Below, piece by piece: positions 50,057 to 59,172 of a stretch of 64,000 nt of DNA. The notes below the pieces were generated by a model. The model saw nothing but the letters and a program-made list of their open reading frames with translations. It did not search any database and had not been told where the DNA came from. The stretch covers positions 275,920-339,919 of the forward strand of contig NZ_LT904903.1 of assembly GCF_900199725.1 (NCBI RefSeq), in the 5' to 3' direction. The position numbers and the translations under genes are program-made. Each line of letters starts with the position of its first letter. The stretch's first letter is position 1. Source of the DNA: Cytobacillus massiliigabonensis (GTDB lineage Bacteria; Bacillota; Bacilli; Bacillales; Cytobacillaceae).

Positions 50057-52054
50057 ATGTCCATCTATCGGAAAATAACGAAAAAGTACTTACTGGGTAA
50101 CCGAAGAAGAACCATATTTACCTTGTTAGGCATTACATTATCTATTGCTTTGATTACTTCAATTGGCATCTTTTTAATAAGTTCACAGGACTATATGCAT
50201 AAACAAACAAAAAGTGAGTACGGCTCCTATCATTTGAAAATTAAGCATGCAAATAATCAGGCGAGTATTCGGCTGCAAGCTAATCCTCAAATTAAAAAAG
50301 TAGGAACTTTATCAAGAGAGAGATACTTTTTAAGTGATGGAAGAAAGATTGAGATTAAATCAGTTGACCAAGAAGCTTTTTCCTTATTGCCGTTTGCGAC
50401 GATTCGTGAACAAGGGAACAATGGGCTAATCATAGAAAAATGGGCAGCAGCGGATATTCAAAGTATGGAACAGCCAATTATTTTGAGAGATGCTTTGGGA
50501 GGTCACCATACCTACAATTTGAAAAGAATCGTTGAAAATAATAAAAATCTCCATGAAGGTCAAGACTTGCAGGCATTTATTATTCAAAATAAGATACAAA
50601 ACCTTATAAATTTGGATTTATATGTAGAATTATCAGAGCTTGCAAACTACCAAGAGGTTTACAATTACGTATTATCCTTTATACCTAAGGAAAATATTGA
50701 AGTAAATTATCCGTTAGTTGGTGCAGAATATGACGATAACAATCGTGCGATCTTTTATTCAGCCGTCTATATATTACCGATCGTAATTGTAGTTATTGCG
50801 ACTATTGCTTTTATTTTTAATACTTTTCAAATTAGCATTGTTGAGCGGGTCCGTGATATTAGCTTATTGAGAACAATTGGGGCGACAAAGCGTCAAATTA
50901 AAAAAATGATTACTTATGAAATGGCTTTTTTTGGTATTATCAGTATCCCACTTGGGCTTATTTTAGGTATTATGGGATTTTGGGTAATTATAAGCTTGTA
51001 TCAATTAATATATGTGGAAACTGAATTCTCACTATTATATTTCCCGATTGTTATCTCTCCTGGTGTTGTGATTGTAAGCAGTTTCATTGGTGTATTTTCA
51101 CTTATCCTTTCAGGAATTATTCCAAATAAAATAGCCAATCGAACTTCACCATTAGAAGCAGGGAGAAGGATAAACAAATCAAGCGGAGTTAAGACAAACA
51201 AACGATATCTATTCTTTAAAAAATGGGTAACGATAGAATCAACCATGGCGATACGAAATATTTACAGAAACAAACTTAAATCCTTTATTGTAATCTTTTC
51301 TCTATCACTTAGCTTTTTTTTATTTACCGTGTTTTCAAATTTTGTAATATTGGTGTTTGATATCGAAGCAGGGGACAAAATGTCTGATGATTTTAGAATT
51401 CAATTTACGGAGTCAGTCAGTCTTCCCGATAGAATATGGACGGAACTGGGCAATATTTCTGAAATTAAAAAAAAGAATATTCATTATTTTAAAGAAGGTA
51501 GCCAGCCTGCGTCTTCAACTATCAATTATATTTCGATTGATTTAAAGGATAAAGCTGCTGTTAATAAGGTGGAAAAAGAACTAGAGCAAATAACAATGGA
51601 ATATCCTTATTTAGAAATAGTAAATGAACAGGAAAATCTGCGTAATCAAAGTTCCGTTCTATTTCAAGTGAAGATATTACTCTATGGCTTTGTTATCGTA
51701 ATTGCCTTTATAGGTGTTTTAAATATTATGAACACCATTACAATGAATATTATTTTACGCAAGCAGGAATACGCGACATTAATGGCAATTGGGATGTCTT
51801 TAAAAGGGCTGCAGAAGATGGTTATTAAAGAAGGAATGTTTTACGCATTGATAAGTGGAGTAATTGGATTTTCTTTTGCAGTTTTTATTGAGTTTCTATT
51901 ATTTTTTAGTACAGGATTTCTAGATTGGGCGGATAGTATCAAGCTTTATTTATCTGCTTTTCTAGTTCTGTTAGTTAGCTGCTATATATCGGCAAAACTT
52001 TCCTCAAATATGCTTAAAAATGGCCAATTGAAGGATAGCTTGAGAAGTGAATAG
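50057..52054 (+). CDS. ABC transporter permease with two FtsX domains
   Basis: 665 aa. One helix, external domain, and an FtsX four-helix group at about 235-360; then a second helix and FtsX domain from about 400 to 660. VRDISLLRTIGATKRQIKKM and RKQEYATLMAIGMSLKGLQKM are the FtsX coupling segments. The start at 50057 (AAGGAG 10 nt upstream) is used. Probably exports or dislodges an envelope-active compound, with the ATPase upstream. Confidence 0.9.
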   Translation: MSIYRKITKKYLLGNRRRTIFTLLGITLSIALITSIGIFLISSQDYMHKQTKSEYGSYHLKIKHANNQASIRLQANPQIKKVGTLSRERYFLSDGRKIEIKSVDQEAFSLLPFATIREQGNNGLIIEKWAAADIQSMEQPIILRDALGGHHTYNLKRIVENNKNLHEGQDLQAFIIQNKIQNLINLDLYVELSELANYQEVYNYVLSFIPKENIEVNYPLVGAEYDDNNRAIFYSAVYILPIVIVVIATIAFIFNTFQISIVERVRDISLLRTIGATKRQIKKMITYEMAFFGIISIPLGLILGIMGFWVIISLYQLIYVETEFSLLYFPIVISPGVVIVSSFIGVFSLILSGIIPNKIANRTSPLEAGRRINKSSGVKTNKRYLFFKKWVTIESTMAIRNIYRNKLKSFIVIFSLSLSFFLFTVFSNFVILVFDIEAGDKMSDDFRIQFTESVSLPDRIWTELGNISEIKKKNIHYFKEGSQPASSTINYISIDLKDKAAVNKVEKELEQITMEYPYLEIVNEQENLRNQSSVLFQVKILLYGFVIVIAFIGVLNIMNTITMNIILRKQEYATLMAIGMSLKGLQKMVIKEGMFYALISGVIGFSFAVFIEFLLFFSTGFLDWADSIKLYLSAFLVLLVSCYISAKLSSNMLKNGQLKDSLRSE

Positions 52055-52072
52055 GGAGATGGGGGATTAGAT

Positions 52073-52765
52073 ATGGTGCGAATATTATTGCTGGAAGATG
52101 ATGCATCGCTTGCACTGGGATTGGAGTTTTCATTAAAGGAAGAGGGCTATGATGTTACACATGTTAGTTTAGTGGAAGAATGTAAAAAAGTATTTGAACA
52201 AGAGTCATTTGATTTAGCCTTGCTTGACGTCACACTCCCTGACGGAAATGGGTATGAAGTGTGTAAACATATTCGGGAGCAATCAAATATCCCAATTTTA
52301 TTCCTTACAGCGATGGATGATGAAGTGAATGTTGTATTAGGTTTAGATATTGGAGCGGATGACTATATTACAAAACCGTTTAGAGTGCGAGAATTGCTTT
52401 CCCGCATTCGGGCTGTGTTAAGAAGAAAAGGAAATACTGAATCTGGCAGCCGACTTAAAAGCGGTTCCATCATACTTGATATTGATAGGGCTGTGTTAAA
52501 AAGAGATCGGGAAGAAATTCCGCTTTCTGCACAAGAATATAAGCTGATGCTAATATTTATGAACAACCCTGAAAAAATCCTGAGTAGAGATGAAATCTTT
52601 GATTTGCTTTCAGAGGGGGGCGGCGGTTTTTTTGAGGATAATACGCTATCTGTCTATATTAGAAGGCTGCGGGAAAAAATTGAGGCAGACATTGCTGACC
52701 CGGAATATATTATAACGCATCGGGGGTTAGGTTATAAATGGAACAAACGAGTAACAAGAGAATAG
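52073..52765 (+). CDS. OmpR family response regulator
   Basis: 230 aa. Receiver with Asp9-Asp10, phosphoacceptor Asp52 (LLDVTLPDGNG), Thr and Lys (TKP) intact; winged-helix output from about 130. Its end overlaps the sensor kinase gene by 28 nt. It should respond to that kinase and control the ABC genes upstream. Confidence 0.95.
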   Translation: MVRILLLEDDASLALGLEFSLKEEGYDVTHVSLVEECKKVFEQESFDLALLDVTLPDGNGYEVCKHIREQSNIPILFLTAMDDEVNVVLGLDIGADDYITKPFRVRELLSRIRAVLRRKGNTESGSRLKSGSIILDIDRAVLKRDREEIPLSAQEYKLMLIFMNNPEKILSRDEIFDLLSEGGGGFFEDNTLSVYIRRLREKIEADIADPEYIITHRGLGYKWNKRVTRE

Positions 52766-54015
52766 GTTTTTTCGATTTATGGCAAAACCCAGAGGTGAGG
52801 AATGCCGGCAGGCTTTTCTTTGCCGCACTTATGCTGTTCATCGTTATGATCGGTTATGGTACCTATCATTTGGGAGAGCAGTTTAAAAGAGATTATATTG
52901 AATCAAATGCAGCTATTATCGGACTGCTTCTTAAGCAGCATCCAGAGCTGCAGGAAGAGCTAGTCGTACTTCTTACAGACGAAGTGAGCGTTGAAGACAA
53001 ACGAATGGGTTTGAATATATTATCGAAATATGGAGTTTCTCCAACTCTTTCGGTGAAATTCTTTCCGCAGTTAACGAAAGACTTTCTTGCCATGGCTGGT
53101 GTATCAGTTTCTGGCTTATTGCTATTCTTTGTTTGTATATTCTGGGTACACTATCGATATTCAAGAAAGATGTATACGAGAATCCGGGGACTAACAGGCT
53201 ATGCGGATCAAGTATTAGAGGGAAAGTCAATCCCTTCATTGCAGGAAATGCGAGAAGGGGATTTTTCTAAGCTTACTCATAGCTTTAATCGAATGCGTTT
53301 TGTTATTCAAAAGAACCTTGCAGCCTTGCAAAAGGAAAAGCAATTTCTTGCTGATTTAATGTCTGATATTTCCCACCAATTAAAAACTCCATTAGCCGCA
53401 TTAACAATGTACAATGAGATCTTGTCAGAAAAGGAATTATCTAAAGAGCAGCAGGCTATGTTTTTGGAACAAGGCAAACAGCAGCTGGAACGAATGAACT
53501 GGCTTATCCAAAGCCTTTTGAAGCTTGCCAAGCTAGATGTAGGTGCGATTCAATTTCAGAAAAGAAATGCTTCACTAAACAGGACAGTGCAAGGTAGTGC
53601 TGAGATTTTAAAAGAGCTAGCTTTGCAAAAAGGAGTGCAGGTTGAAGTAGAGACCTCGCAAGAATGTTATATGAAGCATGACACGGACTGGATGACCGAA
53701 GCATTGTTAAATGTCATAAAAAATGCAATTGAGCATACACCTGCTGGAAAAAAGGTTTTAATCACATTAGCTGAGAGTGACACTTTATATAAAATACATA
53801 TACAAGATCAAGGAGAAGGAATTGACCGGGAAGAAATTCACAATATCTTTAAACGGTTTTATAAAGGGAAGAAGAACAAGAAATCTGGCTCTGTAGGGAT
53901 TGGCCTTTCATTAAGCAAGTCAATTGTTGAAGAACATAATGGAATGATTCAAGTTGATAGTAAACTAGGGGAAGGGACAGCATTTACTTTTATCTTTTCT
54001 AAGGATTATAACTAA
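52738..54015 (+). CDS. Sensor histidine kinase
   Basis: 425 aa. Two membrane helices (about 25-45 and 120-140) flank a short external domain of about 75 residues; HAMP follows. The phosphorylated His213 is in DISHQLKTPLAAL, then N-box (NVIKNAIEHT), G1 (DQGEGI) and G2 (SVGIGLSLSKSIVEEH). Cognate to the overlapping response regulator. Confidence 0.94.
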   Translation: MEQTSNKRIGFFDLWQNPEVRNAGRLFFAALMLFIVMIGYGTYHLGEQFKRDYIESNAAIIGLLLKQHPELQEELVVLLTDEVSVEDKRMGLNILSKYGVSPTLSVKFFPQLTKDFLAMAGVSVSGLLLFFVCIFWVHYRYSRKMYTRIRGLTGYADQVLEGKSIPSLQEMREGDFSKLTHSFNRMRFVIQKNLAALQKEKQFLADLMSDISHQLKTPLAALTMYNEILSEKELSKEQQAMFLEQGKQQLERMNWLIQSLLKLAKLDVGAIQFQKRNASLNRTVQGSAEILKELALQKGVQVEVETSQECYMKHDTDWMTEALLNVIKNAIEHTPAGKKVLITLAESDTLYKIHIQDQGEGIDREEIHNIFKRFYKGKKNKKSGSVGIGLSLSKSIVEEHNGMIQVDSKLGEGTAFTFIFSKDYN

Positions 54016-54035
54016 ATGCGAAAAACGGACATCGC

Positions 54036-54320
54036 TTTACCCTCTTTAAAGGACATTTTAAATAAAGGTCTGGCCGTCTTAAGAAGATGATCTCTGTAAC
54101 GCAGGGGTCATCTTTTTTAGGTTCCATTGAAAACTGTGGTGATTATAGTAAGCAATCATAGTTCATCTATTACATGAATTAAAATTAGCTTTATCTTTTA
54201 AGTGACCCAAAAATGACTCTATTGGTGCGTTTTCACAACCATTCCCTCGTCTAGACATCGACTGACGTAACACTAATTTCTTGACGATATTTTGAAATCA
54301 GGGTGCGGAATGGGATTCCA
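54036..54320 (-). pseudogene. IS3-family transposase remnant 1
   Basis: On the minus strand from 54258 the frame reads MSRRGNGCENAPIESFLGHL and continues KDKANF, interrupted by a stop, then YYNHHSFQWNLKKMTP: the C-terminal DDE region of IS3-family (IS150-like) OrfB, with Glu intact but D-to-E in the usual DNAP. A weaker HPDF upstream matches the HSDQG motif. The rest of the element is gone. Apparent end near 54036 resembles the end of remnant 2. Confidence 0.82.
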
Positions 54321-54548
54321 TCGAGTTTTTTAAGTGAGTAACCTTCGCAAGCTGAAACTTTCGTAATTAGAAATAGTTCAATGGAACTTGCATTTGTAAA
54401 TAATCTGAAAATAATGAATACTTAGCTACTAAGCTGTTTTTTTCTTGTTTAGTCTTAACTATTCATTTTCAAAATAGTAAGAGGAAACAGTGAAAGATTA
54501 TAGAAATATTTCAAGGAATAAACCAAAAAAAGAGTGGAGGAATGGAAA

Positions 54549-55745
54549 ATGAATAAGCTTTGGAAGGTTTTAAGTTCAACGGCTTTAGCTGCATCGTTAT
54601 TGGCTGTACCGAATGTTGGTTTTGCTGAACCAGGTCCAAGTCCTCAACAAGGGGAAAACTTATCAATTGAGGGATTCATTAGCTATGAAGAGCTAGGAAG
54701 AAAATTAGAGCAGATTAAAAAATCGAGCCAAGGGAAAGTAAAAGTTGAAACTGCGGGTAAAACAAATTTAGGGCGTGACATCTATAAGGTAACTGTTGGT
54801 CATGGCGACAAGGTTGTATTAATTGAGAGTGAGATTCATGGAAATGAAAAAACAGGAACGGTTGCGCTGTTAAATATTTTGCAGAATCTTGGTTCAAGCA
54901 ATTCAAAAGAAGCAAAAAAGATTTTGGATGAATTAACAATCGTCGTTATTCCAATGATGAATGCTGATGGCTCAGAGCTTGACCGCCGTGCGAATGACAT
55001 GGATTGGGCGGAGGTAGTTGCGAAATTTCCTCAGTTAGCAAATGCCCAGCCTTCCTGGAATTATTATAACTATCCAGGAAGCTTTAATTATGATCTAAAC
55101 CCGGGATTTGATGTGAACCGAGACTTTAATCCAGACTTAAACTATGTTCCAAAGCCTGAGGATTTTCCTGGAGCATCGAATAAATACGGCTGGTATATTA
55201 CACCTGAAGCGCAAACACTTAGAGATGTATATAAGGATTTAAAGGAACAATTCGGAAAAGTAGATGTCTTCATTGATCTTCACCATCAAGGCTTCCCATA
55301 TGTAGAGGGGACGGATGATCGTGTGACTATGTCAATTTCTGGGAAGTTCGTTAAGCATCCAAACAGCCCTGGCGGAGAAAAATATGCTGCATACGCAGAA
55401 AACTATAAATATGATTTTTCAAGGCAATTAAATCTCGCCCTATATAATGCACTTCAGGAAAAGGGGAATTCTGTATTTACAAATATTTCGTTGTATGACC
55501 AAACCATCGACTTGCCAGGTACAGCTTTAGGAGCATTTGCATTAAATGGAAGCGGGGCCGTTCTCTTCGAAGTAAGCGGGCAAACGCAAAACTTTGGCCA
55601 AAAGAAGAGAGGGCAGCTCGTCAAAACAGTTGAAACGGGCCTAATGGGTATTATCAATGGTTTGACAGATGGCTCTGTTTACCAATTAAACGCAGAAGAA
55701 TATGAAAACATTCCGTTAAGCGTAAGAACTCCAGGAGGATTGTAA
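54549..55745 (+). CDS. Secreted M14 zinc carboxypeptidase
   Basis: 398 aa. Signal peptide with cleavage after GFA (about residue 26). M14 ligands: HGNEKTG (His, Glu) near 98, the third His in FIDLHHQG near 245, and catalytic Glu in VLFEVSG near 345. The enzyme removes C-terminal residues from extracellular peptides or peptidoglycan stems. The ATG at 54549 has GGAGG upstream. It is followed by a large secreted nuclease gene; both are flanked by IS3 remnants. Confidence 0.9.
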   Translation: MNKLWKVLSSTALAASLLAVPNVGFAEPGPSPQQGENLSIEGFISYEELGRKLEQIKKSSQGKVKVETAGKTNLGRDIYKVTVGHGDKVVLIESEIHGNEKTGTVALLNILQNLGSSNSKEAKKILDELTIVVIPMMNADGSELDRRANDMDWAEVVAKFPQLANAQPSWNYYNYPGSFNYDLNPGFDVNRDFNPDLNYVPKPEDFPGASNKYGWYITPEAQTLRDVYKDLKEQFGKVDVFIDLHHQGFPYVEGTDDRVTMSISGKFVKHPNSPGGEKYAAYAENYKYDFSRQLNLALYNALQEKGNSVFTNISLYDQTIDLPGTALGAFALNGSGAVLFEVSGQTQNFGQKKRGQLVKTVETGLMGIINGLTDGSVYQLNAEEYENIPLSVRTPGGL

Positions 55746-55760
55746 AAAAATAATTGTTCA

Positions 55761-55800
55761 AAAGCCCGCCAATTGAAGATCCAGTCAATTGGCGGCTTTC
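55761..55800 (+). terminator. Terminator of the M14 gene
   Basis: Stem including GCCAATTGA / TCAATTGGC extended by GCCC/GGC and a T-rich tail. Confidence 0.85.
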
Positions 55801-55825
55801 ATTTTGGGCAGCTTTTTATTAACAA

Positions 55826-55846
55826 TGTATAAACGCATTTTATACA
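55826..55846 (+). promoter_or_regulatory. Inverted repeat upstream of the secreted nuclease
   Basis: TGTATAAA-N5-TTTATACA, perfect 8-bp arms, about 160 nt before the nuclease gene. Candidate operator; the protein that binds is unknown. Confidence 0.4.
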
Positions 55847-56004
55847 CATTTGAGTAGTTAAACCTATAAAGTGTCTAGTCTTTTTTTCGTATTTTTGGTA
55901 ATTCGTATAAAATTTACAAAAATATAATTGTGGAGATAATAGAGGCGTGCTTAACTAAATGAGAAGATGGAATAAATAATTTAATAGAATCTGGAGGAGT
56001 TCAA

Positions 56005-58785
56005 ATGAGAGGTATACTTCAGAAAAAGACTTTCAGCCTTATTCTGATTTTTACAATGATTTTTAGCCTGTTTAATCCGTTCCATGAGAATACATCAAAA
56101 GCGGCGGCAACAATAACAGTTGCGGAGGCAATTGCCAATAATAGTGGTTCGGCCACGGTTGAGGGGTACATTGTTGGTGTCACAAATAATGGTCCTAATT
56201 ATCAGCATAGTGGACCATTTACAGTTACCACCAATATTGCCATTGCAGATTCAGCAGATGAAACAGATGCAACAAAAATTTTGCCTGTTCAGCTGCCATC
56301 AGGTTCTATTAGAACGGCATTGAATCTAGCAGATCACCCAGAGAACTTAGGAAAGAAAATTATTATTTCTGGTACGTTGACAGCTTATTTTGCTGTTCCA
56401 GGTTTGAAAAACCCTACTTCTTATTCATTTGCCGAGGACACGGATCCTGATAAGGTTCAAGCTGTTACTGCTTCCCCAGGTGGAGGTGCGGTTTTTAAAG
56501 GTACAAAAGTTGAATTAGCGACAGCTACTAAAGGTGCAGAAATCTATTTTACTTTGGATGGGTCTGAACCTACTAAGTTAAGCACGCTTTACACTGAGCT
56601 GATCGAAATAAATGCTCCAGTCACTATCAAAGCGATTGCCGTGAAAGCTGGTCTGACAGACAGTGAAGTAACTGAATATAATTATATCATCCAGCAGGAG
56701 GATACGATCCGTATTCATGATATTCAGGGTGCCGGTCAGTATTCTCCATACGCAGACCAGAAAGTGGCAGGTATTGAGGGAATCGTTACTTATGTAGTTG
56801 ATGGAAGCAATTTTTATATGCAAGACAGGCAGCCAGATGACGACCCAAACACTTCTGAAGGTATTTTAGTTTATAAAAAATCCCATAATGTAAAAGTGGG
56901 GGATGTTGTAAAAGCTAGTGGTCAGGTGAAAGAATGGGTATTAGAGGGGTATGCTGAAAAACTGCAAACAGACCTCCCAGTTACTGAAATTAATGCAACT
57001 ACTATTCAAATGACTGAAAGCAATCAGGAACTGCCTGCTCCTGTTGTAATAGGAGCAGATCGTATGCCGCCTTTAGAAGTGATCGACAACGATGGTTTTA
57101 CTTCTTTTGATCCTGAGGAGGATGGCGTTGACTTTTTTGAGAGCCTTGAGGGAATGCTCGTACAGATTGAAAATCCTATAGTTGTAGCACCACAGAAATA
57201 TGGAGAAATTATCGTTGTTCCCGAGAATATTCCCACAAATACAAAAGCGGGTGGATTACGCATTACAGAAACGGATTTTAACCCAGAAAGAATGACAATT
57301 GATATTAATGATCAATCATTTGTTGCTAAAATGGGGGATCGCTTCAATGGATCTATTCAGGGGGTTGTAAGCTATGGCTACAGCAATTTTAAAATCCTAA
57401 GTGATAAAGCAAAATTGCCACCACTGATGCCTGGGGCAAATGAACGCGAAACAACAGCAATCGCACCGGAAGATGAAAAGCTGACTATAGCATCATATAA
57501 TGTAGAAAACTTTTCAACGAAAACGGATGATTCAAAGGTTACTAGACTAGCAGAAGCTATTGTGGCGAATATGAAACAGCCAGACATTATTGGCTTGACA
57601 GAGGTCCAGGATAACGATGGACCAACGGACAGCGGAACGACTGATGCCAGCCAAAGTGCGGCGAAATTAATCGCAAAAATAGTGTCTTTAGGCGGCCCAG
57701 CATATGTTTATACAGATATTGCCCCAGTAGATAAATTAGATGGCGGACAGCCAGGTGGAAATATTCGTGTTGGCTTCCTTTACAATCCTGAACGAGTATC
57801 ATTAATGGACGGTATAAAAGGCTCTCCAACTGAAGCAGTCGGATTTGAGAATGGCAAGCTTACACTTAATCCAGGCCGTATTGACCCTGCGAATTCAGCT
57901 TTCAATTCAAGCCGGAAACCGCTTGCAGCACAGTTTGAATTCAAAGGGGAAAATGTCATTGTTGTTGCAAACCATTTTAACTCAAAAGGCGGGGATCTTC
58001 CTCTGTTTGGAAAAGCTCAGCCTCCAGTTTTAAATAGTGAAAAACAGCGGATGGAAATATCTGCAGTTGTAAACAATTTTGTCAAGGATATTCAATCAAA
58101 GGACCTGAATGCAAATGTTGTATTGCTCGGTGACTTTAATGATTTTGAATTTTCTAATCCGTTGAAAGCATTAAAAGGGCAAGAATTAACAAATATGATA
58201 GAAAAGGTTCCAGCAGAAGAGCGCTATACTTATAACTACCAAGGGAATGCACAGGTTTTAGATCATATTTTAGTATCGAATAATTTAGCAGCTTCAACTG
58301 AAGTGGATATTGTTCATATTAATTCAGGCTTTATGGAAGAACATGGCCGTGCAAGCGACCATGATCCTGTATTAATTCAAACGATTCTAAAAGATCCGGT
58401 TAAGCCTGAAGAGCCTGAGTATGACAAAGTGTACGATCTGGTCAATTTCAATGCAAAAAAACTTGTCATCGGTCAGGATAATACCTTAATTATTATGGAT
58501 AAAACCTCAACAATTACCGAAGGAATTTGGCTGAAAAAATCAGCCACCCTTAAAGGGGAAGGCTTAAAGAAAACAAGAGTTGTTATTAGCTCTGCGCAAA
58601 AAGGTACGGTTGTTGATCTTACTGGAACAGAAATTAAGGAAGTTCTAATTGAAACGAATAAGGTAGAGGAAATTAGAGGGGCAGAGAATGTATTGCTATG
58701 GACATTGGACAAAAAGGCTGATCCTTCCTCTATTAAATTTACAAATTCGAAAGGGGAAGAGATTCCTTCTCCTTTTGCTCCTTAA
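56005..58785 (+). CDS. Secreted multidomain endonuclease/exonuclease/phosphatase protein
   Basis: 926 aa. Signal peptide to about residue 34; DUF6359-like OB fold (35-150); chitobiase-type CHB_HEX_C domain (152-228, VTASPGGGAVFKGTKVEL, IYFTLDGSEPT); a further OB-like region (232-470); EEP nuclease (493-790) with IASYNVENF, GLTEVQDNDG, NHFNSKGGD, LLGDFND and ASDHDPV; C-terminal domain of about 120 residues without LPxTG. It resembles ExeM/YhcR-type extracellular DNases. Probably degrades extracellular DNA for nutrients. Confidence 0.9.
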   Translation: MRGILQKKTFSLILIFTMIFSLFNPFHENTSKAAATITVAEAIANNSGSATVEGYIVGVTNNGPNYQHSGPFTVTTNIAIADSADETDATKILPVQLPSGSIRTALNLADHPENLGKKIIISGTLTAYFAVPGLKNPTSYSFAEDTDPDKVQAVTASPGGGAVFKGTKVELATATKGAEIYFTLDGSEPTKLSTLYTELIEINAPVTIKAIAVKAGLTDSEVTEYNYIIQQEDTIRIHDIQGAGQYSPYADQKVAGIEGIVTYVVDGSNFYMQDRQPDDDPNTSEGILVYKKSHNVKVGDVVKASGQVKEWVLEGYAEKLQTDLPVTEINATTIQMTESNQELPAPVVIGADRMPPLEVIDNDGFTSFDPEEDGVDFFESLEGMLVQIENPIVVAPQKYGEIIVVPENIPTNTKAGGLRITETDFNPERMTIDINDQSFVAKMGDRFNGSIQGVVSYGYSNFKILSDKAKLPPLMPGANERETTAIAPEDEKLTIASYNVENFSTKTDDSKVTRLAEAIVANMKQPDIIGLTEVQDNDGPTDSGTTDASQSAAKLIAKIVSLGGPAYVYTDIAPVDKLDGGQPGGNIRVGFLYNPERVSLMDGIKGSPTEAVGFENGKLTLNPGRIDPANSAFNSSRKPLAAQFEFKGENVIVVANHFNSKGGDLPLFGKAQPPVLNSEKQRMEISAVVNNFVKDIQSKDLNANVVLLGDFNDFEFSNPLKALKGQELTNMIEKVPAEERYTYNYQGNAQVLDHILVSNNLAASTEVDIVHINSGFMEEHGRASDHDPVLIQTILKDPVKPEEPEYDKVYDLVNFNAKKLVIGQDNTLIIMDKTSTITEGIWLKKSATLKGEGLKKTRVVISSAQKGTVVDLTGTEIKEVLIETNKVEEIRGAENVLLWTLDKKADPSSIKFTNSKGEEIPSPFAP

Positions 58786-58843
58786 GAGAATCATTCACCG
58801 ATTCTGATTATGTCTTAGGAAAAATAACGGCAAAAAAATAAAA

Positions 58844-58945
58844 TGTACCCTCTATTAAAAAAAGTCAGGAAGCTTTAAGAAGATGATCTCTGTATTGAAC
58901 TGGGGTCATCTTTTTTTGATATTTCGACATATAATGATGCTAAAT
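58844..58945 (-). pseudogene. IS3-family transposase remnant 2
   Basis: On the minus strand YMSKYQKKMTPVQYRDHLLKAS-stop, the extreme C-terminus of the same OrfB type as remnant 1, with stop at 58865. Its outer end (58844, TGTACCCTCTATTAAA) resembles the end of remnant 1 (TTTACCCTCTTTAAA). Only about 100 nt survives. The following 58946-59090 holds no gene I can support. Confidence 0.75.
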
Positions 58946-59093
58946 TTCCTTTGAATAGGTAATCCCCTTTGTACTAACCGATTTTTCATATGGGTTCCTT
59001 AGATAGTATAGTGGTCTCTTTCTCCGTAAATACATTCTTAGACAAAATGACTTACCCAATATCTCAAAAAAGATAATTTTTTATTCATTATAC

Positions 59094-59150
59094 AAAAAAG
59101 CACCCTATAGAGAGACTTTTTTTAAAGTGTCTACTCTATAGGGTATTTTT
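59094..59150 (-). terminator. Terminator of the Bce-like operon
   Basis: Long imperfect stem with ACCCTATAGAG / CTCTATAGGGT and T runs, immediately downstream of the permease gene on the minus strand. Confidence 0.82.
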
Positions 59151-59172
59151 TACGAAGGATAGTCCGTTTTTA

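Noticed and set aside
55861-56004. Pho boxes before the secreted nuclease
   Set aside because: Only a single TTTACA-like element was found, not the spaced repeats needed for PhoP.
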